64,000 nucleotides of DNA from a virus. The stretch lies in the IMG/VR virus record IMGVR_UViG_3300028920_000035, positions 83,623 to 147,622 of that record; one strand, written 5' to 3'. The translations under genes and the position numbers were made by a program. This document shows positions 24,501 to 32,607 of the stretch, one piece after another. The notes beneath the pieces are model-generated. The model was given only the letters and a program-made list of their open reading frames with translations. It was not told where the DNA came from and searched no databases. Numbering within the stretch: position 1 is the stretch's first letter; each line of letters begins with the position of its first letter.

Positions 24501-24761
24501 ATGTCCAAGCTCGCCAAGCTCGCATCCTTCATGCAGGTGCCCAAGAGCATCCCGGTAGCCGTCTGTGCCAAAGGTGTTGTCTTACCTGTCGGTAGGTACT
24601 TGATTTTTGACGACAGCGTCATGCCGGTTACTCGTGAAGTAGCAACCGTTGATAACGGGAAGGTCATGGTGGATAAGGTTGTTTCTGATGGATTTCATAA
24701 GTGGCGAGTTCGAACCATACGGTATGGGGAGCTTGAGGTGTCGTTTAGAGATCAGGATTGA
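24501..24761 (+). CDS. Small unknown protein, 86 aa
   Basis: ATG 24501 follows TAGGGAAA. Beta-rich, with GRYLIFDDSVMPVTREVATV and KWRVRTIRYGELEVSF resembling a small barrel. The 3' end overlaps the convergent glycosyltransferase gene by 17 nt. Last gene of the plus-strand run from the Ycf46-like ATPase. Confidence 0.55.
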   Translation: MSKLAKLASFMQVPKSIPVAVCAKGVVLPVGRYLIFDDSVMPVTREVATVDNGKVMVDKVVSDGFHKWRVRTIRYGELEVSFRDQD

Positions 24762-26574
24762 AGTCCGCGGGGGCGATGAGCATCTGAAGGTGCTCGGGCA
24801 TCGCTCCGCTGGCGACCATGTTCTGCATGAGGCGCTCGGTCTGAGCCATCCCGCCCTGGTCAGGGGGTACGGCTTTCACGGGGGCGGGGAGGATGTGGGC
24901 CAGATAGAATGCCTCTTCGAGAGTGAGGAAGCTAGGGGACTTGTCGAACCTCCGCTTCGAGCCCGCGGCGATGCCGTAAGTCTCGGGCCCGAACTCGATG
25001 ACGTTCAGGTACAACTCCAGGATTTCACGCTTGGAAAGGCACCCCTCCAGCATCCAGGCTAGGAGGACCTCCCGCGCCTTGCGCTGGATGGTCTGATGGC
25101 GGGTCAGCCACAGGTTTCGCACGAGCTGCATGGTGATAGTCGAGCCCCCACGAACGATGGAGTCAGCCTCGACGTTCTGCTTAAGCGAGTTGTTGATGGC
25201 CAAGAGATGAACCCCTTTGTGGTGAAGGAAGCCGGGGTCTTCGAGTGCAATGAACACGTCGGGGACATGGGGAGGGAGAAGCCCTAGCGGAGTCCACCCC
25301 TTCGTGCCAGGGCCCGTCTCCCGAAGGTAGCGATCCGCCCCATTGGCCTTGTAGACGCTTTGCTTGAAGGAGCGCTTGAGGTTAGCAATGAGAGCGTGAT
25401 CACACCGCAGCTTGCAATCCTGTTCGATCTTGAGCTGGGGCGACATCGTCACTGTCGCGGTGAGGTGGCCTGAGACCGCGTTGCCCAAGGAGTAGTCCGC
25501 CAAGTCCCCCGATACCGGTCCTGGGAGGTTTCGGAGCCAGCCCGCACAAGGGGCAGTGGCACTGAGCTGCCCATCCTGAACTTGTACGTGGATGGCCTCA
25601 TCATCGCCAATCTGAATGCTGATGCCGGCTTGCCGCCACCGATTGGGGTCCGCTAGTACCTTGACGTGGTTGATGTCGGCCGCCAGTACCTTGACGTGGT
25701 TGATGTCGGCCGCCGTCAAGACCGTACCCGCTCGGTTGACCCTCCGCGTTTTGAAAAGAGGGTGGTTGGTCCGAACAGTGCGGGCCCAAATTTGGTATCC
25801 GCTGGTGTCAGGGTTGCCATTGTCGATGACGCTGAGACGAAGGTCATCGAATGCCCACAGGGGTCCTTGTTTCATGGGTTCAGGTAGGGAACTCTCCACC
25901 TGAACCGACTCAGCTCGTAGCATGAGGCGCTCGGTTTGAGAGCTCAGCGCTTCGTCAATGTCGAGAACGGGCACCGAGATGTGTTCGAGCACGACCCGGC
26001 TGGGTTCGAAATACAGGAGCTTGCTCCAGCGCTCAGGAAGCTTGAGCCGATTAGGGTCAATTCGCGTGACAGCACGTTCGACCTTGATGGCCCGCTCCTT
26101 TTGGTCATAGCTCCCCCGCCTCAAGGTGACCTCACCCTTCGGGTGGGTGACTCGGGCCGCATTGAAAGTCACCGCGTCGGCGGTCACATCGAGGTCGGAG
26201 CTGTGGAAGGTGAGACTTCCCCGACGCACCGTTGCGTCGAGGTCATATGCCTCAATACTCAGCCCGCGTTGTGCCCCGCCCGGTGTAGAGCTGGGTTTGG
26301 TAAGCGTCAGATCGATCTTACCACCTTGGATTGTAACCTTCTTGTCGGCACTGACGTGCACGTACTTCAGGGTCGCGGTCAACCCAGGTCGTTCGACGAC
26401 AACACCTTCACACTCGACGGAGCGGTCCCAGGAGACGTTGAGCTGCTCGATGCTCTTCACTTCTGGGTACTCTTGCAGCACGTAGTGACGTGCCAACGGA
26501 TTGACCGCAGCTATTGCAACAACCGTAAAGGCCACCAGGATGGTGGCCACCAAGATCAGCTTGAGTCTACTCAT
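24745..26574 (-). CDS. GT51 peptidoglycan glycosyltransferase, membrane-anchored
   Basis: Start at ATG 26574 (MSRLKLILVATILVAF); 609 residues. One N-terminal TM (about 5-24) should place the rest in the periplasm. Residues about 30-400 form a long beta-rich region with no call. The C-terminal 180 residues carry GT51 signatures: E445-D-P-G-F-L-H-H-K-G, RGGSTITMQLVRNLW, REVLLAWMLE, KREILELYLNVIEFG, GIAAGSKRRFDKSP and LTLEEAFYLAHIL. Both catalytic Glu positions are present. No transpeptidase domain follows, so it resembles monofunctional glycosyltransferases fused to an extra N-terminal domain. It would polymerise lipid II. A perfect 30-nt tandem duplication lies at 25655-25714. Confidence 0.9.
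   Translation of the reverse strand: MSRLKLILVATILVAFTVVAIAAVNPLARHYVLQEYPEVKSIEQLNVSWDRSVECEGVVVERPGLTATLKYVHVSADKKVTIQGGKIDLTLTKPSSTPGGAQRGLSIEAYDLDATVRRGSLTFHSSDLDVTADAVTFNAARVTHPKGEVTLRRGSYDQKERAIKVERAVTRIDPNRLKLPERWSKLLYFEPSRVVLEHISVPVLDIDEALSSQTERLMLRAESVQVESSLPEPMKQGPLWAFDDLRLSVIDNGNPDTSGYQIWARTVRTNHPLFKTRRVNRAGTVLTAADINHVKVLAADINHVKVLADPNRWRQAGISIQIGDDEAIHVQVQDGQLSATAPCAGWLRNLPGPVSGDLADYSLGNAVSGHLTATVTMSPQLKIEQDCKLRCDHALIANLKRSFKQSVYKANGADRYLRETGPGTKGWTPLGLLPPHVPDVFIALEDPGFLHHKGVHLLAINNSLKQNVEADSIVRGGSTITMQLVRNLWLTRHQTIQRKAREVLLAWMLEGCLSKREILELYLNVIEFGPETYGIAAGSKRRFDKSPSFLTLEEAFYLAHILPAPVKAVPPDQGGMAQTERLMQNMVASGAMPEHLQMLIAPADFNPDL
25655..25714. repeat. Perfect 30-nt tandem duplication inside the GT51 gene
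   Basis: Two adjacent identical 30-nt units (25655-25684 and 25685-25714) encode the decapeptide LAADINHVKV twice in the N-terminal region of the glycosyltransferase. The reading frame is kept. The perfect identity points to a recent slippage or unequal-recombination event. Confidence 0.95.
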
Positions 26575-26601
26575 GCTTACATCCCTATACTGGAAAGACC
26601 A
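26575..26601. promoter_or_regulatory. Divergent promoter region, 27 nt
   Basis: Only 27 nt separate the divergent start codons. TATACT on the plus strand (26586-26591) ends 10 nt before ATG 26602, and the minus strand reads GTATAGGG across the same bases. The two genes may share a compact bidirectional promoter. The GGTG element seen elsewhere is absent. Confidence 0.35.
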
Positions 26602-27021
26602 ATGCCCAACTTCATAGCAGTAGAACTGAAGGATGGCGAACACCCCTTACCCATTGTGGGGGAGTTCACCCACCTGGCCCACCGAAAAGGGGTCATCTTC
26701 AGAGAGACCGAAACCCTTGGGGTCATGACCCTTGGGTCGAGGCGATTCCTGCGTTGTCGGACGGATTGCTACCGCCTCGAAGAGCTGGCCGCCGAAATGG
26801 TGACCACTGGAGGAAGAGCCATGGTCATACCCAAAGGTTCAGGAGGTTACACGATTCTCTTGCCCGGTGGTAGAACTGGGTCCGTCCCAGGGACTACCAT
26901 GCAGGCCGTACCCCTTCCCGCTCAGCGGGTACAGTACCGAGGGCCAAAACTCAAGTTCTGGGAGCGGCAGTTCCCAAGCCCCCGTGAGCCTCTCAATCGT
27001 GGGCCGCAAGAAGAAAAATAA
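26602..27021 (+). CDS. Unknown protein, 139 aa
   Basis: ATG 26602 is chosen because it lies just after the divergent promoter; a longer frame upstream would be antisense to the glycosyltransferase gene. The N-terminal 60 residues are beta-rich (FIAVELKDGEHPLPIVGEFT) and the C-terminus is basic and proline-rich. No family recognised. Confidence 0.6.
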   Translation: MPNFIAVELKDGEHPLPIVGEFTHLAHRKGVIFRETETLGVMTLGSRRFLRCRTDCYRLEELAAEMVTTGGRAMVIPKGSGGYTILLPGGRTGSVPGTTMQAVPLPAQRVQYRGPKLKFWERQFPSPREPLNRGPQEEK

Positions 27022-27038
27022 CATGACCGGTCACAAGG

Positions 27039-27050
27039 CCGGTGTAAAGT
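27039..27050 (+). promoter_or_regulatory. GGTGTA-type promoter motif for clpX
   Basis: CCGGTGTAAAGT; the hexamer TAAAGT ends 5 nt before ATG 27056. A preceding ATGACC 16 nt upstream is a weak -35 candidate. The spacer GAATC has no Shine-Dalgarno. Confidence 0.55.
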
Positions 27051-27055
27051 GAATC

Positions 27056-28318
27056 ATGCCTGATAAACGTTGCAGTTTCTGCGGGCGACCCGCAAACGAG
27101 GTCAAAAGTTTGATCGCAGCGGCTGACGACGGCCCCTTCATCTGCGACCGGTGTATTGGCCGGGCCGGCCAGAGGATCGCTCAGTCCAGCAAGACTGAGG
27201 GTGACGGTGAGGGGCGCAAGCCGCTGCCCTCACCTCGGGAGCTGAAAGCCCATCTCGACGACTACGTGATTTCCCAGGAGACAGCCAAGATCGTGCTGTC
27301 GTCGGCCTTCTACAAACACTATCTGCGGCGCGAGGCCACACGAAGGGGGGCCCTACCGGGGGCCAGCGAGGCCGAGCCTGAGAAGTCCAACGTCGTCTTG
27401 GCGGGGCCGAGCGGCTGTGGCAAGACCCAGTGTGCACGGGCCATTGCTAAGAAGCTGGGAGTCCCATTCTACGTGGGCGACGCAACTACCTTGACCCAGG
27501 CGGGGTATGTCGGGGCGGATGTTGAGTCACTTCTTCAGGGGCTGATCGCAGAGGCCGGTAACGACGTTGAGAAAGCCCAGTGGGGCATCATCTTCCTCGA
27601 CGAGGGTGACAAACTCGCCCGTAAGTCGGGGCGGGGGTCCACGGGCTACCGAGACGTGACAGGGGAGGGCGTCCAGCAGGCGCTACTTAAGCTCGTCGAG
27701 GGGTCGAAGGTGAACGTCCCTCGCGGCATGGCTCGGATGATCTCGACCAACCAGGAGTCGGACATGATCGACACAACCAACATCCTGTTCGTCTTCGCGG
27801 GTTCATTTGCAGGCATCGAGGAAATTGTTGGCCAGCGGCTCAACAAGAATACCGGAGTGGGGTTCGGCAAGGACAGTAAGCGCGACTTCACGTCGCGCGA
27901 GGTCTACGAGAACATCACGGACGAGGACATTTTGGAGTTCGGGATCATCCCCGAGCTGGCGGGTCGCCTGCCCGTAGTGACCAGTGTGTTGCCGCTCACA
28001 CAGGACGAGATGTACCGGATCCTGACCGAGACCAAGGACGCCTTGGTCAAGCAATTCCGTTTCCAGTTCCGTCTGGATCGAATCGACCTCCAGTTTGAAG
28101 AAGCCGCGCTGCGGGAGATTGCCAAGCAGGCGTGTGATAGTCCCAAGGGCGCCCGCGCGTTGCGGGGTATCGTCGAAAAAGCCCTGGCCCCCTACGTTTT
28201 CGCGTTTGCGGGCCCTAACTCGGAAGCAAGCCGCATTGTCGTGACCGAAGCTCTCATCAAGGGCGAGGGTGAGGCCCTCGTCACACGACGCGCGCATGCT
28301 GTGGCTGCACAGGCGTAG
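27056..28318 (+). CDS. clpX: ClpX ATPase, phage-encoded
   Basis: 420 residues, the normal ClpX length. The N-terminal C4 zinc domain (CSFCGRP...CDRC) is followed by the AAA core: Walker A GPSGCGKT (Lys123), pore loop GYVG, Walker [10 protein letters not shown] (D182/E183), [21 protein letters not shown] and sensor 2 [13 protein letters not shown]. The position of the ClpP-binding IGF loop is occupied by VGF, so ClpP docking may be retained. No ClpP gene is in the window. A likely role is to redirect host ClpP or unfold selected proteins during infection. It has its own near-leaderless promoter motif. Confidence 0.95.
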   Translation: MPDKRCSFCGRPANEVKSLIAAADDGPFICDRCIGRAGQRIAQSSKTEGDGEGRKPLPSPRELKAHLDDYVISQETAKIVLSSAFYKHYLRREATRRGALPGASEAEPEKSNVVLAGPSGCGKTQCARAIAKKLGVPFYVGDATTLTQAGYVGADVESLLQGLIAEAGNDVEKAQWGIIFLDEGDKLARKSGRGSTGYRDVTGEGVQQALLKLVEGSKVNVPRGMARMISTNQESDMIDTTNILFVFAGSFAGIEEIVGQRLNKNTGVGFGKDSKRDFTSREVYENITDEDILEFGIIPELAGRLPVVTSVLPLTQDEMYRILTETKDALVKQFRFQFRLDRIDLQFEEAALREIAKQACDSPKGARALRGIVEKALAPYVFAFAGPNSEASRIVVTEALIKGEGEALVTRRAHAVAAQA

Positions 28319-28323
28319 ACCCA

Positions 28324-28509
28324 ATGATCGGAGCGAGTGCGGGTCCTTACTACGCCCGACTCAGACTTGGCCGTCTGAGGATTCATTGGATTTTCCCGTG
28401 GGGCTGGGTGTATAACTGGCGATCCTATCTTTGGGAGTATACCCCTGACGACGGAACGTGGTTCGTACGCGTCGTGGGCGTGGAGATCAGCTGGGTTCGT
28501 CGCGAGTAG
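28324..28509 (+). CDS. Small aromatic-rich protein, 61 aa
   Basis: ATG 5 nt after the clpX stop. Unusually rich in Trp and Tyr (six Trp in 61 residues, WIFPWGWVYNWRSYLWEY). Could be membrane-associated. The ribosome-binding site is weak, and the composition may be a by-product, so the gene is only plausible. Confidence 0.45.
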   Translation: MIGASAGPYYARLRLGRLRIHWIFPWGWVYNWRSYLWEYTPDDGTWFVRVVGVEISWVRRE

Positions 28510-28534
28510 TCTTTTTGTGGGACGTGCCCCAGTG

Positions 28535-29299
28535 ATGACCGTCGCAAGCCGTGTAGCCACCCGCTGGAAAGCCGCCAACGTTGTCCCCTTTAGGGGCCGT
28601 CCCAGAGGTCCTCAGGTGGCCATTGGAAGCCGCAAGTACGTTTTGAGCGACTACTGGCCCATGGGAACGGCTGGTGACGGTGAGGCTCCCGCAGCAGGAG
28701 CCCGGGTCATCGACGTGGGGGGCGACAAGTTCCGCTGGTTGTGGGCCTATGACACTGACAAGCAGGTTCTCGCCATGTGGCGCTACACAGACGGGGATGA
28801 GAAGCACTACGAGAACGCCCACCGTGCGGCTCAGCACATTCACAAGCTGGAGAAGCGAGGGCAGCTCAATCGTGTCACCAATGCCGAGTTTCGGATAATC
28901 GAGCGCGAGATGAGCCGTCGCTATGAGGATGTCATCAAAACGCTTCGGGAACACGCCCGGTCTCTCGGCGGCGATTGGCAGGAGCAGGTCAACGCCATCG
29001 CCCGTGATTTCTTCGACCACAAGGTCCGCCCCCTCATCGAGCGAGCCCTGAGTGACGCCGCCCGTGGTGCCGTCCCGATGGGGTTCAGGTTCAATGAGCG
29101 TATACCCCAGAGCCGTGATCAGCAGATTCGGGCTCACATCGTCAGTCAGATGGTCCACCAGCGGTTCAACGAGCGCTTGATCGAGGACACGATGCGCACC
29201 CAAGGGCTCGATCCCGAGATGAGAGGGGTGGATAACCAAGCTGCCTACTGGGCAGTGAGCGAGCTCAGACAAGATGTGTACGAAGAGTACCTACGGTGA
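28535..29299 (+). CDS. Unknown helical protein starting with an RVA-R motif
   Basis: ATG 28535 gives MTVASRVATRWKAANVV, a variant of the RVAARY motif seen in several proteins here, which favours this start over GTG 28517. 254 residues. The middle is a small beta-rich part (FRWLWAYDTDKQVLAMWRY), then long charged helices to the C-terminus. No family recognised. The next gene starts inside its stop codon. Confidence 0.65.
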   Translation: MTVASRVATRWKAANVVPFRGRPRGPQVAIGSRKYVLSDYWPMGTAGDGEAPAAGARVIDVGGDKFRWLWAYDTDKQVLAMWRYTDGDEKHYENAHRAAQHIHKLEKRGQLNRVTNAEFRIIEREMSRRYEDVIKTLREHARSLGGDWQEQVNAIARDFFDHKVRPLIERALSDAARGAVPMGFRFNERIPQSRDQQIRAHIVSQMVHQRFNERLIEDTMRTQGLDPEMRGVDNQAAYWAVSELRQDVYEEYLR

Positions 29300-29865
29300 A
29301 CACCACCTGGCCGATGCGGGATGTGGACATCAGGGAGCACCTCCACACGTTTCTCGCCCACTACTTCCAAGGTGATTCAACAGTTATAGACGAGTTGGGT
29401 ATCTGCCAGGGCCAGGTCAGGGTGGACGTAGCTGTCGTGAACGAAAGTCTGCACGGCTTCGAGATCAAGGCCGCTGCCGATACGTTGACGAGGTTAGATC
29501 GACAGATCGCCTACTATAGTCGCGTGCTGGACTACGCCTATCTTGTAGCCACTCCGAACCATTTGGCGGTAGCGCGGGACAAGACCCCCCTTTGGTGGGG
29601 TATCTACGAGGCTCGCATTCGGGGAGGCCAGCTGGAGCTACTCAGGCGTTGGGAGGCACACCCCAACCCTCACTTGGATGTCCGAGCCCTGGCCGAATTG
29701 CTCTGGCATCACGACGTGCTGGGGATGCTGCAACAGCGGGGGGCCTGTCGAGGGGTCAGGGGTAAGCCTCGAAGATTTGCCTGGGATCGTCTATGCGAGG
29801 TCTACGAGGTAAACGAGATCAGGAACGCCGTCAGAGCAAGACTTAAGGAAAGGGCATCCGCTTGA
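29296..29865 (+). CDS. sce7726 family protein (nuclease-like)
   Basis: GTG 29296 overlaps the previous stop; 189 residues. Signatures are MRDVDIREHLHTFL, DELGICQGQVRVDVAVVN, LHGFEIKAAADTLTRL, QIAYYSRVLDYAYLV and LLWHHDVLGML, the pattern of sce7726 proteins. The D-V-A-V...E-I-K arrangement resembles a PD-(D/E)xK nuclease core. Family function is not experimentally clear; a DNA-cleaving or restriction-like role is inferred. Confidence 0.85.
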   Translation: MNTTWPMRDVDIREHLHTFLAHYFQGDSTVIDELGICQGQVRVDVAVVNESLHGFEIKAAADTLTRLDRQIAYYSRVLDYAYLVATPNHLAVARDKTPLWWGIYEARIRGGQLELLRRWEAHPNPHLDVRALAELLWHHDVLGMLQQRGACRGVRGKPRRFAWDRLCEVYEVNEIRNAVRARLKERASA

Positions 29866-29874
29866 CCCTTGGGA

Positions 29875-29886
29875 TCGGTGTATAAC
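29875..29886 (+). promoter_or_regulatory. GGTGTA-type promoter motif for the DUF1848 gene
   Basis: TCGGTGTATAAC; the hexamer TATAAC ends 6 nt before ATG 29893. TTGACC lies 13 nt upstream of the hexamer, too close for a standard -35. No Shine-Dalgarno is present between motif and start. Confidence 0.55.
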
Positions 29887-29892
29887 CATAAC

Positions 29893-30738
29893 ATGACCAT
29901 CATCAACAGCGGTACCCAGGAAAACATGCTCTACAGTGTATCCCGCTGGACAGACGCCCCTGGCACACCTGGTAAGTGGCGCTGGTTCAAGAACCAATTC
30001 CAGCAGGGGCACATGATGGCCGTAGACCCTCGAACAGCAGTACCCAGTCGCTGGAGCCTGGCTCCAGCGGACGTCCTAGGGTTCGTCTTCTGGACGCGGA
30101 AACCCGCGGCCTTGATTGAAGACCGGGCCCTCCTGGACCCCTACAGGTTCCATGTGCATTATACTTTGACGGGTTGGTCCGAAGTTGAGCACGGGGCCCC
30201 CGACATCCATGAAGGGTTGGAAGCTCTGGACCAGCTGGTCCAGGCATTTGGCCCTGAACGGGTGACATGGCGCTTCAGCCCGATCCCCACGGTACCGGAC
30301 GTGGTTGACCGTTTTGAGGTCATCGCCACGATCGCGGCTCTCCTGAAGCTGCCCGAGGTCTACGTTGCGTTTTTGCAGGAAAACGATTTGATGCAGGAAC
30401 CGAGGGAGCGGCACGAACGCGAGCAATTGCTCCGATCCATGGCCGCGCGGTCCCATGGGTTGAAGGTCAGGCTGTGTCAGGAAGACACTACTTTAACCAC
30501 TCACACGCTTGAACCGAGACTGCCTCTTCCTCGTAACCTTGACACAGGGGTGTGCGAGGATGGGAAGCGGTACTTGGTTCGGTCGTCAGTAGGCTCTACT
30601 TGTAAATTGCCAAAGGAATCATGTGGTTGTGCCTTGGCGGTCGACCCTTTCACCATCAACGAGTCATGCGGCATGGGGTGTGCCTACTGCTACGCTGCTG
30701 ATCGGAGCCTTGCTCCCCGCAAACGAAATACAACATAG
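29893..30738 (+). CDS. DUF1848 family protein (radical-SAM-like Cys cluster)
   Basis: 281 residues from ATG 29893. The N-terminus MLYSVSRWTDAP, then PADVLGFVFWTRKPAAL, FHVHYTLTGW, FGPERVTWRFSPI and the C-terminal CGCA...NESCGMGCAYCYA match DUF1848. In that family the C-terminal CxxxCxYCY arrangement resembles a radical-SAM or iron-sulphur ligand set. Substrate and reaction are unknown. It carries its own near-leaderless promoter motif and is not obviously coupled to its neighbours. Confidence 0.85.
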   Translation: MTIINSGTQENMLYSVSRWTDAPGTPGKWRWFKNQFQQGHMMAVDPRTAVPSRWSLAPADVLGFVFWTRKPAALIEDRALLDPYRFHVHYTLTGWSEVEHGAPDIHEGLEALDQLVQAFGPERVTWRFSPIPTVPDVVDRFEVIATIAALLKLPEVYVAFLQENDLMQEPRERHEREQLLRSMAARSHGLKVRLCQEDTTLTTHTLEPRLPLPRNLDTGVCEDGKRYLVRSSVGSTCKLPKESCGCALAVDPFTINESCGMGCAYCYAADRSLAPRKRNTT

Positions 30739-30808
30739 GGTTCTACTTTTCTCGTGAATCGTCGTAAGATTGATCTAGAACACCCGAGAAACCGAGAGGG
30801 GGTACCTC

Positions 30809-31129
30809 ATGCAATCCACGATCGAAAGAGTAGGAGGCGGGAGAAGACCGTTGTCTCTGGAACCGCCACCGCCTGGAGACTCCGAGGACCTGTCGGACGT
30901 CGAGATCAAGAACGCCGTCGACACTCGTGACCGTCAAGACCTAGCCCAACGCATCGCCACTGCCCTACGCATCATCGGACCCGAGGGGTCCGAGTGCGCC
31001 TTTACGCTGAAGGGCCATGAACTACGGCGACGCAACCACCATCTCTATTGGCGTGTCCGCCTAGTCTCCCCAGAAGAGCCAGAGAGGGTGCTGGTCTTCC
31101 GGGCAGATTGGCTGAACGAACAGCAGTGA
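30809..31129 (+). CDS. Unknown protein, 106 aa
   Basis: ATG 30809 has GAGAGGGGG upstream. A TAAGAT hexamer at about 30766 may be its promoter, within the 70-nt gap after the DUF1848 gene. The N-terminus is disordered and proline-rich; the rest alternates helix and strand (RIATALRIIG, YWRVRLVSP, RVLVFRADWL). No family recognised. Confidence 0.55.
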   Translation: MQSTIERVGGGRRPLSLEPPPPGDSEDLSDVEIKNAVDTRDRQDLAQRIATALRIIGPEGSECAFTLKGHELRRRNHHLYWRVRLVSPEEPERVLVFRADWLNEQQ

Positions 31130-31131
31130 CC

Positions 31132-31160
31132 TTGATGGCCTGGCCAGTCAGGACTATACT
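31132..31160 (+). promoter_or_regulatory. Sigma-70-like promoter for the 31169 gene
   Basis: TTGATG, a 17-nt spacer and TATACT (31155-31160). The -10 ends 8 nt before ATG 31169, so the transcript would again be almost leaderless, although TCCAGGA could act as ribosome-binding site. Confidence 0.55.
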
Positions 31161-31168
31161 TCCAGGAC

Positions 31169-31588
31169 ATGGCCGACAACAACTGCACTCAAGAACCAGG
31201 TACCTGTAGTGGCGATGCCAGCCTTGGTGACAGCTTGAACACTGTCCCGGAGTGCAGCACTGAGGGTGAGGTCTGCACCTTCTGCGATGGGGACCGCATC
31301 CACAACGTGTGGATCGAGGGAGGTGACCCAGAGACGGGGGAGGGTGGAGCCTGCCTGCTCGACACGATGGACCGCGACGAGATCATCTACGTCCTTCAGC
31401 GTGACGAGAGATCCCGCGCAGACCTGAGGCGGGTCACGACCAATCCCGAGCTGCTCGCGATGGCAGACGAGATCCCGCGCCTCCCAACGGCGGAGTGTGG
31501 GGACCAGCTACAGTCGAGCACCAACCAGAACAGCAATTCCATTCCTTTCTACTCCATCTTCCGTGGCCAGCCGCCTTTTGCTCAGTAG
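31169..31588 (+). CDS. Cys-containing unknown protein, 139 aa
   Basis: The N-terminal half has six Cys (CTQEPGTC, CSTEGEVCTFCDGD), possibly a metal site with the CTFC pair; the C-terminal half has a helix DRDEIIYVLQRDE. No signal peptide. Not recognised. Followed after 7 nt by another small gene. Confidence 0.55.
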   Translation: MADNNCTQEPGTCSGDASLGDSLNTVPECSTEGEVCTFCDGDRIHNVWIEGGDPETGEGGACLLDTMDRDEIIYVLQRDERSRADLRRVTTNPELLAMADEIPRLPTAECGDQLQSSTNQNSNSIPFYSIFRGQPPFAQ

Positions 31589-31595
31589 GGGGCAT

Positions 31596-31913
31596 ATGAG
31601 CTCGGCAGCACGAAAGCTTAGGCGCAAGAAAGACTCGACCTCTCGGGATCCGGTACGAGCGCTGAATCAAGCCATATCTCAGCTCCAGACCATGGGAGGG
31701 CTGGATGACCTGGCCCAGGTGCCCCGGCACCTCGATGAGCTGCGACGCCTTCTGGAAACGCTGATTGATGACTACGAGGGTCTCAATCAGCGGCAGGAGC
31801 TTATCAGCCACCTACTGTACCACCTGTCCGGAACCTCTGGTGACAAGAAGGTGCATCAGTTACGAGGTCAGCTTCGGACGATGATGGGATCAGAATCGGA
31901 TGAAGGATCGTGA
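31596..31913 (+). CDS. Coiled-coil protein, 105 aa
   Basis: ATG 31596 is preceded by AGTAGGGGG. Basic N-terminus (ARKLRRKKDS), then long amphipathic helices (LDELRRLLETLIDDYE, ELISHLLYHL). It looks like a small oligomeric or DNA-associated helical protein. An alternative frame upstream overlaps the previous gene and is less likely. Confidence 0.55.
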   Translation: MSSAARKLRRKKDSTSRDPVRALNQAISQLQTMGGLDDLAQVPRHLDELRRLLETLIDDYEGLNQRQELISHLLYHLSGTSGDKKVHQLRGQLRTMMGSESDEGS

Positions 31914-32156
31914 ATGGCAAGGGAACTGGGGTCGGTCAAATCGAGGGTGAAACCCATAGCAAAACATCCCACGGGTCCAGCGGCGTGGAATGGGCTGTTG
32001 AAGAAAGTGATCCGGCACGTCGAGGTCACCGACCCGACGCGGGCGGCGTCCCTCAAAACGGCGCTAACCCAGGGGCGAGCGGAGAGGGCCCTCCGGCAGC
32101 TGGGCATCATCAGCGAGAAAGACATCGTACGAGAGTTCCCCTCCCGTACGAAATAG
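31914..32156 (+). CDS. Small basic protein, 80 aa
   Basis: ATG 31914 follows the previous stop directly. Very basic with predicted helices (AWNGLLKKVIRHVEVTD, ERALRQLGII). It may bind nucleic acid. A second frame overlaps here, but the compact helical sequence favours this one. Confidence 0.5.
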   Translation: MARELGSVKSRVKPIAKHPTGPAAWNGLLKKVIRHVEVTDPTRAASLKTALTQGRAERALRQLGIISEKDIVREFPSRTK

Positions 32157-32158
32157 AC

Positions 32159-32470
32159 TTGCTCGAAACCGAGCTTCGACAGGCGTTTGAGACTGGAAAC
32201 CCTCAATTAGCTTGGGGATTGGTGCTCCAACTCGTGGAGTTGGCCCGCCAAGCCATGGACGAAGCCGGCAAAGCGCGCTTCAAGTCCAATCTAGGGACTG
32301 ACATCTGCCGTCACTGTACGGGATTGCAGGCTGGGCCCGGGGTGGAAGCTACCTGCTACCAGCTACAACGGTGTCATTTCACAAACTTGAGGAGCGATAA
32401 ATTAGACTCCCATCAGGCTATAGTTGCCCGACTCTTGGAGAGCGACCATTGGGCAGATAGACGGGGTTGA
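32159..32470 (+). CDS. Helical protein with C-terminal CxxC zinc-like site
   Basis: The clear coding part begins near LLETELRQAFETGN and there is no ATG or GTG close by. TTG 32159, 2 nt after the previous stop, is the best start and gives 103 residues. The N-terminus forms two helices. The C-terminus has CRHC...C...C, consistent with a zinc site. A frame upstream is open but antagonistic to the preceding gene. Start is uncertain. Confidence 0.5.
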   Translation: MLETELRQAFETGNPQLAWGLVLQLVELARQAMDEAGKARFKSNLGTDICRHCTGLQAGPGVEATCYQLQRCHFTNLRSDKLDSHQAIVARLLESDHWADRRG

Positions 32471-32504
32471 CACTAACCCCCAACAGTGTTCTTTTTCGAC
32501 CCAC

Positions 32505-32538
32505 CTAACCCTTGTGTACAGCTAACCCTTGTGTACAG
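32505..32538. repeat. Tandem 17-nt repeat in promoter region
   Basis: Two perfect copies of CTAACCCTTGTGTACAG (32505-32521 and 32522-32538). The second copy supplies TTGTGT exactly 17 nt upstream of the TAAAGA hexamer at 32552, so the repeat duplicates a -35-like element. It could also be a tandem binding site for a regulator. Confidence 0.9.
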
Positions 32539-32545
32539 CCAAGGG

Positions 32546-32557
32546 TCGGTGTAAAGA
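32546..32557 (+). promoter_or_regulatory. GGTGTA-type promoter for the histone-like gene
   Basis: TCGGTGTAAAGA with TTGTGT as -35 at 17-nt spacing, the most complete promoter of this class in the window. It lies 50 nt before ATG 32608 and 3 nt before the leader-peptide ATG 32561. Confidence 0.6.
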
Positions 32558-32560
32558 TCG

Positions 32561-32607
32561 ATGAACCGACTGAGACCGCGCCGAATCACGTCAAGGAGCA
32601 GACGAAG

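Noticed and set aside
25936-26601. Upstream extension of the 26602 gene
   Set aside because: The extension would be fully antisense to the GT51 gene; ATG 26602 fits the divergent promoter.
28398-28410. GGGTGTATAACTG resembling the GGTGTA promoter motif
   Set aside because: It sits inside the small 28324 reading frame and no start codon follows within 10 nt; the next gene begins over 120 nt away.
31910-32158. Upstream extension of the 32159 gene from GTG 31910
   Set aside because: The extra residues are Gly/Pro/Arg-rich low complexity and overlap the compact 31914 gene.
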